Shown here: positions 6,187-13,242 of the stretch, in pieces
Position numbering within the stretch: position 1 is the first letter of the stretch
How the letters are laid out: every line of letters starts with the position of its first letter
DNA from: Chloroflexota bacterium
GTDB taxonomy: Bacteria; Chloroflexota; Dehalococcoidia; Lucifugimonadales; Australimonadaceae
Assembly: GCA_022574265.1 (NCBI GenBank)
Contig: JACZSI010000036.1
Location: forward strand, 1 to 13,283
Length of the DNA: 13,283 nucleotides
Direction of reading: 5' to 3'
The notes under the pieces: generated by a model
The model's database searches: none
What the model saw: only the letters and a program-made list of their open reading frames with translations
Told to the model about the DNA's origin: nothing
Translations under genes and position numbers: made by a program

Positions 6187-6232
6187 CTCAGCAGGGCTTT
6201 GGAGGCAAGGAGCCGCATCTCTGCCGGCGCGT

Positions 6233-7171
6233 CTACCCGGCCCACAGCTCCTTGAACTGCGTGGCGACGACTCTTTCGTAGGGTACGGGGCCGGACAGCG
6301 CTCCGATGCTCCGCGCGAACGCGTTCATCTGCGCCACGCTCTCCTCCGAGATCGACGGCTCGTAGTACGGCACGTCGCGCTCGACGAGCTTGACGATGAG
6401 CCCCGCCTCCTCCGGCGGGAAGCGCCGGTCGCCCACCTCCTGCGCACGCGCCGGGTCCTCGCGCAGCAACCGCTGCACGCGGACGATCGCCCGCACCGCC
6501 GCCGCGACCTCGCCGGGGGCCTCGGCGATCACGGCGTCGGACGCGACGAGCGCGGGGAAGGTGTACCCGCGTGCCGCGGGCGGACCATCGCCGCGGCGGA
6601 CGTCGAGCACGACCGTGCCCGCGCCGGAGCCGACCGCCACCTCCGCCGCCATGCCGTTCGCCCAGAAGCCGTCGATGGTGCCGGCCGCGAGCGCCCTCGC
6701 CGCGTGCACGCCGAAGGACACGCCGGCCTCCATGCCGCCGGGGACCGGCGCGATGCTGACGCCGTCGCGCTCCGGGTCGATGCCGGCCTCCGCGAGCAGC
6801 CGCACGAGGCCCGCGTCGGGCCCCGGTGCCGCGCCGATCCGCCTTCCCTTGACGGCCGCGACGTCGCCACGCTCGACCCCGAGGTCGGCGCGCAGGACCA
6901 AGAACCAATACATGTGCTGCGCCAGGGCCACGATCAGCTTCGCGCCCTTCCAATCAGGGAACGCGCTCAGCGCCGTGTGGGCCGAGCCGGCCACGAGGTC
7001 GAGCTCGCCGTCGCGCAGCGCCGCCATCGTCCGGGGCACGGGGAAGATGTGCTGGACCTCGGCCTCGATGCCCTCGGCCTCGAACGCACCGAGGTCCACG
7101 GCCGCGATGGCCGGGAAGTAGGAGTTCGAGACCATGTCCGGTACGCCGATGCGCATGGGGCTGCTCACCAC
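6233..7171 (-). CDS. NMT1/THI5-like substrate-binding protein, no signal peptide
   Basis: A 312-residue protein of the ABC-transporter periplasmic-binding-protein fold. It starts with MRIGVPDMVSNSYFPAIAAV, then ...GAFEAEGIEAEVQHI... and LVAGSAHTALSAF. This is the SsuA/TauA/THI5-like layout, in which the first lobe senses a small organic ligand. FWANGMAAEVAV and the closing FKELW motif fit the family. The frame begins at GTG 7171, with in-frame alternatives GTG 7168 and ATG 7156; no start gives a signal peptide or lipobox. It may therefore act in the cytosol or as a THI5-type enzyme or regulator. No permease or ATPase gene adjoins it. It begins 4 nt after the upstream PH-like gene, so they are co-transcribed. 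The stop is TAG. The ligand is unknown. Confidence 0.82.
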   Translation of the reverse strand: MVSSPMRIGVPDMVSNSYFPAIAAVDLGAFEAEGIEAEVQHIFPVPRTMAALRDGELDLVAGSAHTALSAFPDWKGAKLIVALAQHMYWFLVLRADLGVERGDVAAVKGRRIGAAPGPDAGLVRLLAEAGIDPERDGVSIAPVPGGMEAGVSFGVHAARALAAGTIDGFWANGMAAEVAVGSGAGTVVLDVRRGDGPPAARGYTFPALVASDAVIAEAPGEVAAAVRAIVRVQRLLREDPARAQEVGDRRFPPEEAGLIVKLVERDVPYYEPSISEESVAQMNAFARSIGALSGPVPYERVVATQFKELWAG

Positions 7172-7175
7172 GCCC

Positions 7176-7640
7176 TCAGGAGGGCCGCTGGCGGCGGGGG
7201 CGGCGGCGGCGCGTCCTCGGCCGGGGCGGCTCGTCCTCAGCCGCTGGGCTGGGCGGCTGCTTCTCGCTCTCCAGACGGGCCTTTATCTGGGCCAGGAAGC
7301 CCTCCTGGTCCTTCGGCATGATGGCGAGCACCCGGCCTCGCGCGCGGTGCACGAGCACCGAAGGGCCGCCGAACGGCAGCCGCATCGCCCCCACGTCCAC
7401 GATATCCGAGATCGGGATGATGATCTTCCGGGGCGCCCAGTAGCGGATGACCAGGGCGTCCTCGTACAGGTCGTAGCGCACGTGCTTGGTGAAGGCGAGG
7501 AAGACCGCCAGGCCGAACCCGGCGAGGATCGGTATGTCGCCGGCGCCCATGAAGCCCTGAACGACCATGAACCCCGCCATGATCAGCAGGACCGGGTCGA
7601 AGACCGAGAACCTTCGCTTATCGGTGTAGAGCGGCGTCAC
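7176..7640 (-). CDS. Small membrane protein with PH-like domain
   Basis: A 154-residue protein. Residues ~13-50 hold two closely spaced hydrophobic segments (FDPVLLIMAGFMVVQGF and DIPILAGFGLAVFLAF). Then comes a beta-rich stretch (YDLYEDALVIRYWAPRKIIIPISDIVDV...) resembling bacterial PH domains of the YdbT/bPH type, which sit at the membrane. The last ~30 residues are a Pro/Arg-rich, strongly basic tail (EDEPPRPRTRRRRPRRQRPS). The start is GTG 7640, with no clear Shine-Dalgarno. The stop TGA at 7178-7176 lies 4 nt before the binding-protein start. The role is unknown; the tail could bind nucleic acid or lipid head groups, but this is a guess. Confidence 0.7.
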   Translation of the reverse strand: MTPLYTDKRRFSVFDPVLLIMAGFMVVQGFMGAGDIPILAGFGLAVFLAFTKHVRYDLYEDALVIRYWAPRKIIIPISDIVDVGAMRLPFGGPSVLVHRARGRVLAIMPKDQEGFLAQIKARLESEKQPPSPAAEDEPPRPRTRRRRPRRQRPS

Positions 7641-7708
7641 GGCGGCGAGGGTACAGGTTCAGGCGGAGGCGGGCAACCGGAGGGCCGAGCCAACCACCCG
7701 CGCGCGGC

Positions 7709-8248
7709 TCAGGCGCGGTGCAGCTCGGCGTGCGACGCTCGCGTCCGCGGCCGGGAGTCGGGCCCGCGCTCGCTCCCCAGCTCGATCCGCCGCAGGAACT
7801 TCACGTTCGCGCACGAGTCGACCTCCGCCGTCTGGCATGCGGCCACGTCGGGTATCAGGAAGCGCACGGGGCCGCCCCGCGCGGCGGGAAGCGGGCCGTC
7901 ACCCAGCCGATAGATCAAGATGGCCTGGTCGATGACCGCGGCCAGCGGAACGCTCGCCGAGTAGTCCCCCTCCGCGAACAGGGTGATGAACGCCGCGCCC
8001 GCGTCAGGCTGCGACCGCTCGATCACGCTCGTCAACCGGACGGCCGCTCCCTCCCTGCCCTCGGCCAGCTCCGAGACGTCGGCGATCTGACCGGGCAGCG
8101 CAGCCAGTGCGGCGAAGTCGTAGGTCCGAACCGCCCCCACCAGGCCCCCGACTTCGAGCGCAGCGCCACTCGTGCTCCCAGCGTGCTCATGATTGCCGGC
8201 CTCGCTCGCCCGAACGTCACCACATCCTACGCCAGGGCGGCCAACCAC
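7709..8248 (-). CDS. Oxidoreductase molybdopterin-binding-domain protein (short)
   Basis: Residues ~33-160 resemble the sulfite-oxidase/YedY-type molybdopterin domain: an initial GLVGAVRTYDFAALAAL beta strand, the central FITLFAEGDYSASVPLAAV, then GPVRFLIPD and the closing CANVKFLRRIEL. It lacks the family's N-terminal portion and shows no obvious Mo-ligating Cys in the usual place, although C-x7-C near the end is notable. There is no signal peptide or Tat motif. The start is unclear: GTG 8248 has no visible ribosome-binding site, the first ~32 residues look unlike a domain, and GTG 8140 would begin near the domain. The stop is TGA. It is transcribed divergently from the hydrolase gene. It may be a cofactor-free relic or a heme/molybdopterin accessory protein. 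Confidence 0.6.
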   Translation of the reverse strand: MVGRPGVGCGDVRASEAGNHEHAGSTSGAALEVGGLVGAVRTYDFAALAALPGQIADVSELAEGREGAAVRLTSVIERSQPDAGAAFITLFAEGDYSASVPLAAVIDQAILIYRLGDGPLPAARGGPVRFLIPDVAACQTAEVDSCANVKFLRRIELGSERGPDSRPRTRASHAELHRA

Positions 8249-8250
8249 GG

Positions 8251-8259
8251 TGCTAGAAT
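8251..8259 (+). promoter_or_regulatory. Extended -10 promoter element (TGCTAGAAT)
   Basis: TGC followed by TAGAAT matches an extended -10 box (5 of 6 for TATAAT plus TGn). It lies ~55 nt before the ATG of the dienelactone hydrolase and has no convincing -35. A matching TGGTAGAAT stands before the ABC transporter gene on the other strand. Confidence 0.45.
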
Positions 8260-8313
8260 CCCGCTCACGCGACGGGCTGTTGGCGTCTCCGAGAGGCCGG
8301 CCAGGAGGTCACG

Positions 8314-9147
8314 ATGCTCGAGGAGCAGACCCTATCGAGCGGCATGCGGGTCTGGACCGCGCGCCCTGTCTCGTCCGGTGAGCCCGAGCGGCGGCCCGCC
8401 GTCATCGTCCTGCACGGGCGCCGGGGGCCGATCGATATCGATGGGAGCTGGGACAGGGTCGAGCGGCTCGCCCGCGACGGCTTCGTCGGCTGCGTGCCGG
8501 ACCTCTACCACCGCTTCACGGGCGACCGTGGGCCGATCGAGGCCCAAGAGGCCAGGATCGACTACGGCGACGACGAGTCGTTGGCCGATCTGGACGAAAC
8601 CATCGCCTACCTGAAGACGCTCCCCTACGTCGACGGCGATCACATCGGGGTCGCCGGCTTCTGCATGAGCGGGCGCATCGCGCTCAGCTACGGTGCGGCA
8701 CGCGAGGCGACGGCGATCGCCTGCTTCCACGGCGGCGTGTACCCGCGGGACTACGCCGGCGAGTTCGCGGGCCAAGCGTCGGTGGCCGACTTCATACCGA
8801 AGCTCTCGTGTCCGGTGCTCGGGCTGTTCGGGGAGCTCGACCCGCGCAACCCATTGGAGAACATCCAGCGCTTCAGGAGCGAGCTCGAGCAGCACGGCAA
8901 GAGCTACCAGATCCGCGTCTTCGGCGACACCGACCACGGCTGGCTGAACCTGAAGTCCGCCGCCTACCGCAAGGAGCAGGCGGACGAAGCCTGGGAGATG
9001 TTCACCACGTTCTTGCGGGACGTCTTCGCGGGGAAGTGGCAGTCGGACCGGGCGATCTGGCGCTTCGAGTCCGATTCGTCGGTCGATTACGACCTGGCCC
9101 GGCTCAGCGAGGACGTCGCCGCGCGTTCTCCTACGTACGGCCCCTAA
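8314..9147 (+). CDS. Dienelactone hydrolase family alpha/beta hydrolase
   Basis: A 277-residue alpha/beta hydrolase. The nucleophile elbow G-F-C117-M-S-G-R carries Cys, as in carboxymethylenebutenolidase rather than the Ser of esterases. The rest of the triad is D176 (GELDPRNP) and H208 (DTDHGW). HGRRG at 34-38 forms the oxyanion region. The enzyme family opens dienelactones in chlorocatechol-type aromatic degradation, but many members have other ester or lactone substrates. The C-terminal ~45 residues (after FLRDVF) extend beyond the typical domain. ATG 8314 has AGGAGG five bases upstream, a strong start. The stop is TAA. It stands alone on the plus strand, divergent from the molybdopterin-domain gene, so its pathway cannot be inferred from context. 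Confidence 0.93.
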   Translation: MLEEQTLSSGMRVWTARPVSSGEPERRPAVIVLHGRRGPIDIDGSWDRVERLARDGFVGCVPDLYHRFTGDRGPIEAQEARIDYGDDESLADLDETIAYLKTLPYVDGDHIGVAGFCMSGRIALSYGAAREATAIACFHGGVYPRDYAGEFAGQASVADFIPKLSCPVLGLFGELDPRNPLENIQRFRSELEQHGKSYQIRVFGDTDHGWLNLKSAAYRKEQADEAWEMFTTFLRDVFAGKWQSDRAIWRFESDSSVDYDLARLSEDVAARSPTYGP

Positions 9148-9152
9148 GCCAC

Positions 9153-9258
9153 TGTCATGCTGAGCGCAGCGAAGCATCTCGCAGCCCGTTCGCTGCTCCC
9201 GCCATCCGCCGGGCAGGGTCGAGATCCTTCGCCCGCCTGCGGCGGCCTCAGGATGACA
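9153..9258 (+). mobile_element. MITE-like element with imperfect terminal inverted repeats
   Basis: The ends are TGTCATGCTGAG (9153-9164) and CTCAGGATGACA (9247-9258), inverted with one mismatch over 12 bp. The inner flanks also suggest pairing (GAAGCATCTC near the left and GAGATCCTTC near the right). It is ~106 bp, non-coding, and fills the space between the hydrolase stop and the convergent ABC gene. Similar sequences are common dispersed repeats in bacterial genomes. It could fold into one long hairpin and serve both convergent genes as a terminator. Confidence 0.75.
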
Positions 9259-9304
9259 ACGCTAGGCCGCGCACGGCTAGGGCGACGGGGCATCGAGCCG
9301 CGAG

Positions 9305-11140
9305 CTAGGCGTCCGGGGAGCCAGCGCCGAGGGGTGCCGCGACGGCACCGGTGAGTTGTGGCTTGAACTGGATCTCGTAGAGCTCGGCGTAGAGACCGCC
9401 CTCGGCTATCAGCTCCGCATGCGTGCCCGTCTCGACCAGACGGCCCTGGTCGATGACGAGGATCTGGTCGGCGGCGAGCACCGTGGAGAGCCGGTGGGCG
9501 ATGGCGATGGTCGTGCGGCCCTCCATGAGCGGCCCCATCGCCGCCTGGATCCGGGACTCGGTGACCGAGTCCAGGGAGGACGTCGCCTCGTCCATGACGA
9601 GGATGCGCGGGTCCTTCAGCAGCACCCGCGCGATGGCGAGGCGCTGCTTCTCGCCGCCGGAGAGGCGGTAGCCGCGCTCGCCCACGACCGTGTCCAGCCC
9701 CTCGGGCATGTCCTCCACGACGTCGTCGAACTGGGCCACGCGGCAGGCATCCATCACCTCGGCGTCGGTCGCCTCGGCCCGCGCATAGCGCAGGTTCTCG
9801 CGCACGGATGCGTTGAACAGGTACGTCTCCTGGGTCACGATGCCCATCTGGCTGCGCAGGGAGTGGATCTTGAGGTCACGGACGTCGGTGCCGTCGATCG
9901 TCACCGCCCCTTCGGTCGCGTCGTAGAGGCGGGGGACGAGGTAGGTGGCCGTCGTCTTGCCGGCGCCCGTGGGGCCGACCAGCGCGACGAGCTGGCCGGG
10001 CTCCGCCGCGAACGTGATGCCGCGCAGGGCCCAGCGCTCCGGCAGGTACTGGAAGCCGACGTCGTGGAACGCCACGTGCCCGCGAGCGGGGGTTGGCAGG
10101 GCGACCGCGCTCGGGGACTCGGCCACGTCCGACTCGATGTCCAGGTATTCGAAGATGCGCTCGAACAGCGCCAGGGCGGCCATGACCTCGACGTTGACGT
10201 TGGCGAGCTGCCCCATCGGTTGGTAGAGCCGGACCAGCAGCGCCACGAACGCGACGAGCGTGCCGAGCGACATGTCGCCCTGGATCACGAGGTAGCCACC
10301 GTAGAGGTAGACGAGCGCGGGGCCGATCGCCTCGAGTATCTGGAGCACGACGCGGAACCAGCGGCCCAGCATGGACGTTCGTATCTGCACGTCCATGACC
10401 TCGGTTGCCTTGCGCTCGAAGCGGAGCCGCTCGAAGGTCTCCTTGGCGAACGTCTTCATCAGCAGGAAGCCGGAGATGTTGAGCGTCTCCTGCGTGATCG
10501 CGTTGAGGTCGGCGAGCTTGACCTGCGCCTCCTTCTGCAGGTCGTACCTGCGGAAGCCGACCCGTCTCGACGAGGCCACCGCGAAGGGGAGCACGCTGAG
10601 GGACAGCAGCGCCAGCCGCCAGTCCATCGCGAACATCACGGCGACGGCCGAGACCAGGATGAAGGCTTGCATGAGGCTCTGCATCATCGTCTGGGTGATG
10701 ACCCGGTTGATGTTGGTCACGTCGTTGCTGAGCCGGCTCATCACCTCGCCGGTCTTGGCCGCGGTGAAGAAGCGGAGGGATAGGGACTGGAGGTGGGCGT
10801 AGAGGCCGCTGCGCAGGTCGAAGACGATGCGCTCGGCGACCTGCGCGCTGAAGCGGGTCTGAAGCACGCTCAGCAGTCCGGAAGCCGTCGGCGCCACGAT
10901 CATCGCGCCGGCCAGCACCAGCAGGAGCCTCAGATCTCCACCGAGGATCGCGTCGTCGATGACCGAACGGACCAGCAGGGCGGGAGCCAGCGCGAGGGGC
11001 GCCGCGACCCCCAACGTGGCCATGATGATCAGCCCCTCCCGCCAATAGGGGCGGAAGTAGCTGCCCGCGCGCAGGACCATGCCCCGCGTCACCCGCGTTG
11101 GGCGGTCCCGGTCCCTGCCACGCCACGTCCCGTGCATCAT
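9305..11140 (-). CDS. ABC exporter half-transporter (fused membrane and ATPase domains)
   Basis: A 611-residue type IV ABC exporter subunit, probably a homodimer in the inner membrane. Residues ~28-320 form the six-helix membrane domain, starting with GLIIMATLGVAAPLALAPAL. The ATPase domain follows: Walker A GPTGAGKT (~390-397), Q-loop VTQETYLF, signature LSGGEKQ (~492-498), Walker B ILVMDEA (~512-518) and H-loop AHRLS (~546). All catalytic motifs are intact. It resembles MsbA/LmrA-type exporters of lipids or drugs; the substrate is unknown. ATG 11140 is followed by a second ATG at 11137. A GGAGG lies ~13 nt upstream, slightly far. The stop is TAG. It is monocistronic: the next gene upstream on the strand ends 124 bp away. 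Confidence 0.95.
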   Translation of the reverse strand: MMHGTWRGRDRDRPTRVTRGMVLRAGSYFRPYWREGLIIMATLGVAAPLALAPALLVRSVIDDAILGGDLRLLLVLAGAMIVAPTASGLLSVLQTRFSAQVAERIVFDLRSGLYAHLQSLSLRFFTAAKTGEVMSRLSNDVTNINRVITQTMMQSLMQAFILVSAVAVMFAMDWRLALLSLSVLPFAVASSRRVGFRRYDLQKEAQVKLADLNAITQETLNISGFLLMKTFAKETFERLRFERKATEVMDVQIRTSMLGRWFRVVLQILEAIGPALVYLYGGYLVIQGDMSLGTLVAFVALLVRLYQPMGQLANVNVEVMAALALFERIFEYLDIESDVAESPSAVALPTPARGHVAFHDVGFQYLPERWALRGITFAAEPGQLVALVGPTGAGKTTATYLVPRLYDATEGAVTIDGTDVRDLKIHSLRSQMGIVTQETYLFNASVRENLRYARAEATDAEVMDACRVAQFDDVVEDMPEGLDTVVGERGYRLSGGEKQRLAIARVLLKDPRILVMDEATSSLDSVTESRIQAAMGPLMEGRTTIAIAHRLSTVLAADQILVIDQGRLVETGTHAELIAEGGLYAELYEIQFKPQLTGAVAAPLGAGSPDA

Positions 11141-11186
11141 GCCGTTGGTGATCCCTCCCTCGGACGACGGCTATCCGTCAGCCCCC

Positions 11187-11195
11187 ATTCTACCA
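11187..11195 (-). promoter_or_regulatory. Extended -10 promoter element (TGGTAGAAT) for the ABC exporter
   Basis: Minus-strand TGGTAGAAT ends ~46 nt before the ABC start, matching TGn-TATAAT at five of six core bases; no clear -35 is seen. It occupies the 124-bp gap 11141-11264, which otherwise holds nothing I recognise. Confidence 0.4.
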
Positions 11196-11264
11196 ATGAG
11201 GCGGATCAATGGCCGCTGGATACGCTTCCCTGTCGGTGCGAGTCCTCCTGCGGCTCCGCCACCG

Positions 11265-12146
11265 CTAGCGCAGGCCGAGGCCGTCCGCCAGCCGCAGCGT
11301 GGCACGGGCGCGCTCGGCGATCGGCCGGTCGACGAGCCGCCCCTCGAACGCGATCGACCCTTCGCCCCGCGCGAAGGCCTCATCGAACGCGCCGGTCAGC
11401 CGCTCGGCGTAGTCGATCTCCTCGGGCGTCGGCGCGAACGCCGCGTTGATCGCGTCGATCTGCGACGGGTGGAACAGCGCCTTGCCGCTGAAGCCCAATC
11501 GGCGGGCCTTCCCGATGTCGCGCCGCAGCCCCTCCTCGTCGCCGAGGTCGGGCCAGACAGCGTCGATAGGCTGGACGTGGGCGGCTCGCGCGGCCGCGAC
11601 GATCGTCGAGCGCGCGTGGATGAGCTCCGCCGCCTCCTCCTCGCGCAGCGCCGGCAGGCCGAGCTCCCAGCCGTAGTCCTCCGCGCCGAACATCAGCGCG
11701 ACCAGGCGCGGGGAGCTGTCGGCGATGGCCAGCGCGTTGAACAGCCCGCGCGGGGTCTCGATCGCGGCCACCAGCGCGACGCTGCCGCGCTCGAGCCCAA
11801 CCTCGGCCTCCCGCCCATCGAGGTAGGCGGTGATGGTCTGGACCTCCTCCGCGGACTCCACCTTGGGCAGGACGAGGCCTTCGAGTCCAGGGCGTACGGC
11901 CGCGCGCAGGTCCGCCTCGGCGTGCTCTCCTCCGACGGCGTTGATCCGCACGAACCGCGCCGGGCCGCCGGGCTCCTTCGGCCGCCCGAGCGCCTCCGCG
12001 ATCAGCTCGCGCGCGGCGGGCTTCTCGGCGGGCGTGACGCCGTCCTCGAGATCGAGCATCGTCACGTCGCAGCGCAAGCTCATCGCCTTGTCGATGAAGC
12101 GCTGAGCGTGGCCGGGGACGAACATCCAGGTGCGCTTGACGTCCAA
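11265..12146 (-). CDS. CitE/HpcH family lyase (CoA-ester lyase-like)
   Basis: A 293-residue TIM-barrel lyase of the HpcH/HpaI/CitE family, whose members cleave citryl-CoA, malyl-CoA, citramalyl-CoA or related hydroxy acids using Mg2+. Visible family blocks are WMFVPGHAQRF at the start, MLDLEDGVTPAEKPAARE, RFVRINAVGG, LEGLVLPKVESAEEV, VAAIETPRGLFNA (metal Glu), LMFGAEDY (metal Asp region) and GKALFHPSQI. The frame is open far upstream, antisense to the aldolase, but GGAGGAGG (12161-12154) sits seven bases before TTG 12146, and homology begins there, so TTG is the start. The stop is TAG. It diverges from the aldolase gene with 81 bp between them, so the two may serve one C-C bond cleavage pathway. 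The exact substrate cannot be told from sequence. Confidence 0.9.
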   Translation of the reverse strand: MDVKRTWMFVPGHAQRFIDKAMSLRCDVTMLDLEDGVTPAEKPAARELIAEALGRPKEPGGPARFVRINAVGGEHAEADLRAAVRPGLEGLVLPKVESAEEVQTITAYLDGREAEVGLERGSVALVAAIETPRGLFNALAIADSSPRLVALMFGAEDYGWELGLPALREEEAAELIHARSTIVAAARAAHVQPIDAVWPDLGDEEGLRRDIGKARRLGFSGKALFHPSQIDAINAAFAPTPEEIDYAERLTGAFDEAFARGEGSIAFEGRLVDRPIAERARATLRLADGLGLR

Positions 12147-12153
12147 CGCCTGC

Positions 12154-12161
12154 CCTCCTCC
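12154..12161 (-). promoter_or_regulatory. Shine-Dalgarno GGAGGAGG fixing the TTG start of the CitE-like gene
   Basis: Minus-strand GGAGGAGG lies seven bases before TTG 12146. It decides the start over the much longer open frame that continues upstream across the aldolase gene. Confidence 0.75.
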
Positions 12162-12170
12162 GGCCCAGGA

Positions 12171-12176
12171 TATACT
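12171..12176 (+). promoter_or_regulatory. Possible -10 box (TATACT) for the aldolase gene
   Basis: TATACT matches five of six bases of TATAAT, 51 nt before the aldolase ATG in the divergent gap. No -35 at 16-18 bp resembles TTGACA. Confidence 0.35.
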
Positions 12177-12227
12177 GGCGCACCGCTTGGGGGGCCCGAT
12201 GACCCACTCCAGAAGGGCGGAGCACCC

Positions 12228-13019
12228 ATGGCGAACGACGATCTTGCGCTTCGGATGAAAGTGGCGACCTCGTGCCGCGTCCTCGGCATGCTCGGGCTCG
12301 TGAACGAATCGACCGGCCACGTCAGCACGAGGGTCCCCGGCACGGACGAGATGTGGATCCGCTGCCGCGGGGGCGACGAGCTGGGCCTCACCTTCACCGG
12401 CATCCACAACATCCGCCGCACCGACTTCGACGGCAACGGCCCCCACGTGGGCGACAAGCACGGCTCCCCCAACGAGACGCCGATCCACGGCGAGATCTAC
12501 CGCGCGCACCCCGAGGTCAACGCGGTCGTCCACGCACACCCGTGGTACGCCCTGCTCTGCGGCGTGACGAACCTCGAGTTCCGCCCCGTCTACGGCGGCT
12601 ACGACCCCTCTTCCCTCGACATCGTGCGCAAGGGCGTGCCCATCTACCCCAGCGCCAAGACCATCACCGACAAGGACCTCGCGGCCAAGCTGATCGCGTG
12701 CATGGGCGACCGGAACGTGGTCCTGATGAAGGGCCACGGCATCACCGTCACGGGCAAGACGGTCGAGGAAGCGACCACGCTCGCGATCAAGTTCGACCGC
12801 CTCGCACGGGTCATGTGGGAGATCGCGACCTCCGGGCGCAAAGCCGACGACCTCTCGCCCGAGGACCTGGGCCGGTACAACCGTCCGGACCGCGGCAGCG
12901 AGCCGCGCACGGGCTGGAGGGCCGTGGTCGATGGCGCCGAGAACTTCGTTTGGAACCACTACGTCAAGATGCTGGAGGTCGCGAACATCGGCGTCCCGAC
13001 CGACACGGACAGCCCCTAG
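12228..13019 (+). CDS. Class II aldolase/adducin family protein
   Basis: A 263-residue protein of the L-fuculose-phosphate aldolase (AraD/FucA) fold. Zn2+ ligands H102 and H104 (VVHAHPWYA) and H170 (MKGHGITVTG) are present, with catalytic-type E89 (HGEIYRAHP). The N-terminal NESTGHVSTRVPG block (26-38) is the usual phosphate/substrate-binding region. All key residues are intact, so it should act as an aldolase, epimerase or decarboxylase; many uncharacterised members act on hydroxy-acid or CoA pathway intermediates. ATG 12228 has GGAG five bases upstream, although the frame is open far upstream by GC-rich shadow. The stop is TAG. It diverges from the CitE-like lyase, which supports a shared pathway. 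Confidence 0.92.
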   Translation: MANDDLALRMKVATSCRVLGMLGLVNESTGHVSTRVPGTDEMWIRCRGGDELGLTFTGIHNIRRTDFDGNGPHVGDKHGSPNETPIHGEIYRAHPEVNAVVHAHPWYALLCGVTNLEFRPVYGGYDPSSLDIVRKGVPIYPSAKTITDKDLAAKLIACMGDRNVVLMKGHGITVTGKTVEEATTLAIKFDRLARVMWEIATSGRKADDLSPEDLGRYNRPDRGSEPRTGWRAVVDGAENFVWNHYVKMLEVANIGVPTDTDSP

Positions 13020-13100
13020 GCTTAGGAGTTACGCACGCGCACGCGCCGCGAGCGTGGCCTTGACCCGCGCTATGTCCCGCGGAATCGTCGTTGCCCGCCC

Positions 13101-13242
13101 GTACGGGATAGGGAGTGCAGAGGGGCGAAGCCCCGGCGCCTGCCCTGAGCTTGTCGAAGGGCCGGGGGCACGGGGGTGTCCCCCGGATTTGGCTTCATCA
13201 CCCCCTTCCTGGCGAGGAAGGGGGACGGGGGGATGGTCGAAA
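13101..13242 (-). repeat. Hairpin-rich dispersed repeat, copy B (inverted, with nested insertion)
   Basis: Read on the minus strand this matches copy A (6009-6186): the TTTCGACCATCCCCCC start, the CCCCCTTCCT/AGGAAGGGGG hairpin (13201-13224), the CGGGGG-ACA-CCCCCG hairpin, the GGGGCTTCGCCCC hairpin and the CTCTGCACTCCC end. Between the second and third hairpins it carries ~27 extra bases, including the common repeat unit at 13143-13161. The AT-containing spacer after the first hairpin differs completely between the copies. The stretch 13020-13283 holds no gene I can support. Confidence 0.85.
13143..13161 (+). repeat. Short widespread repeat unit nested in copy B
   Basis: CCCTGAGCTTGTCGAAGGG is a frequently seen short dispersed bacterial repeat. 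Copy A lacks it at the equivalent place, so here it is an insertion within the larger repeat. Confidence 0.6.

Noticed and set aside
1159..8248. UGA reassigned to Trp or Gly genome-wide.
   Set aside because: TGA is the ordinary stop of AC2, the phosphodiesterase-like gene, the cupin, the PH-like gene and the molybdopterin-domain gene, with overlaps or starts right after it. Trp uses TGG throughout.
11265..12959. A 564-codon version of the CitE-like gene.
   Set aside because: The extra N-terminal half is antisense to the class II aldolase and has no domain. Homology and a strong GGAGGAGG site begin at TTG 12146.
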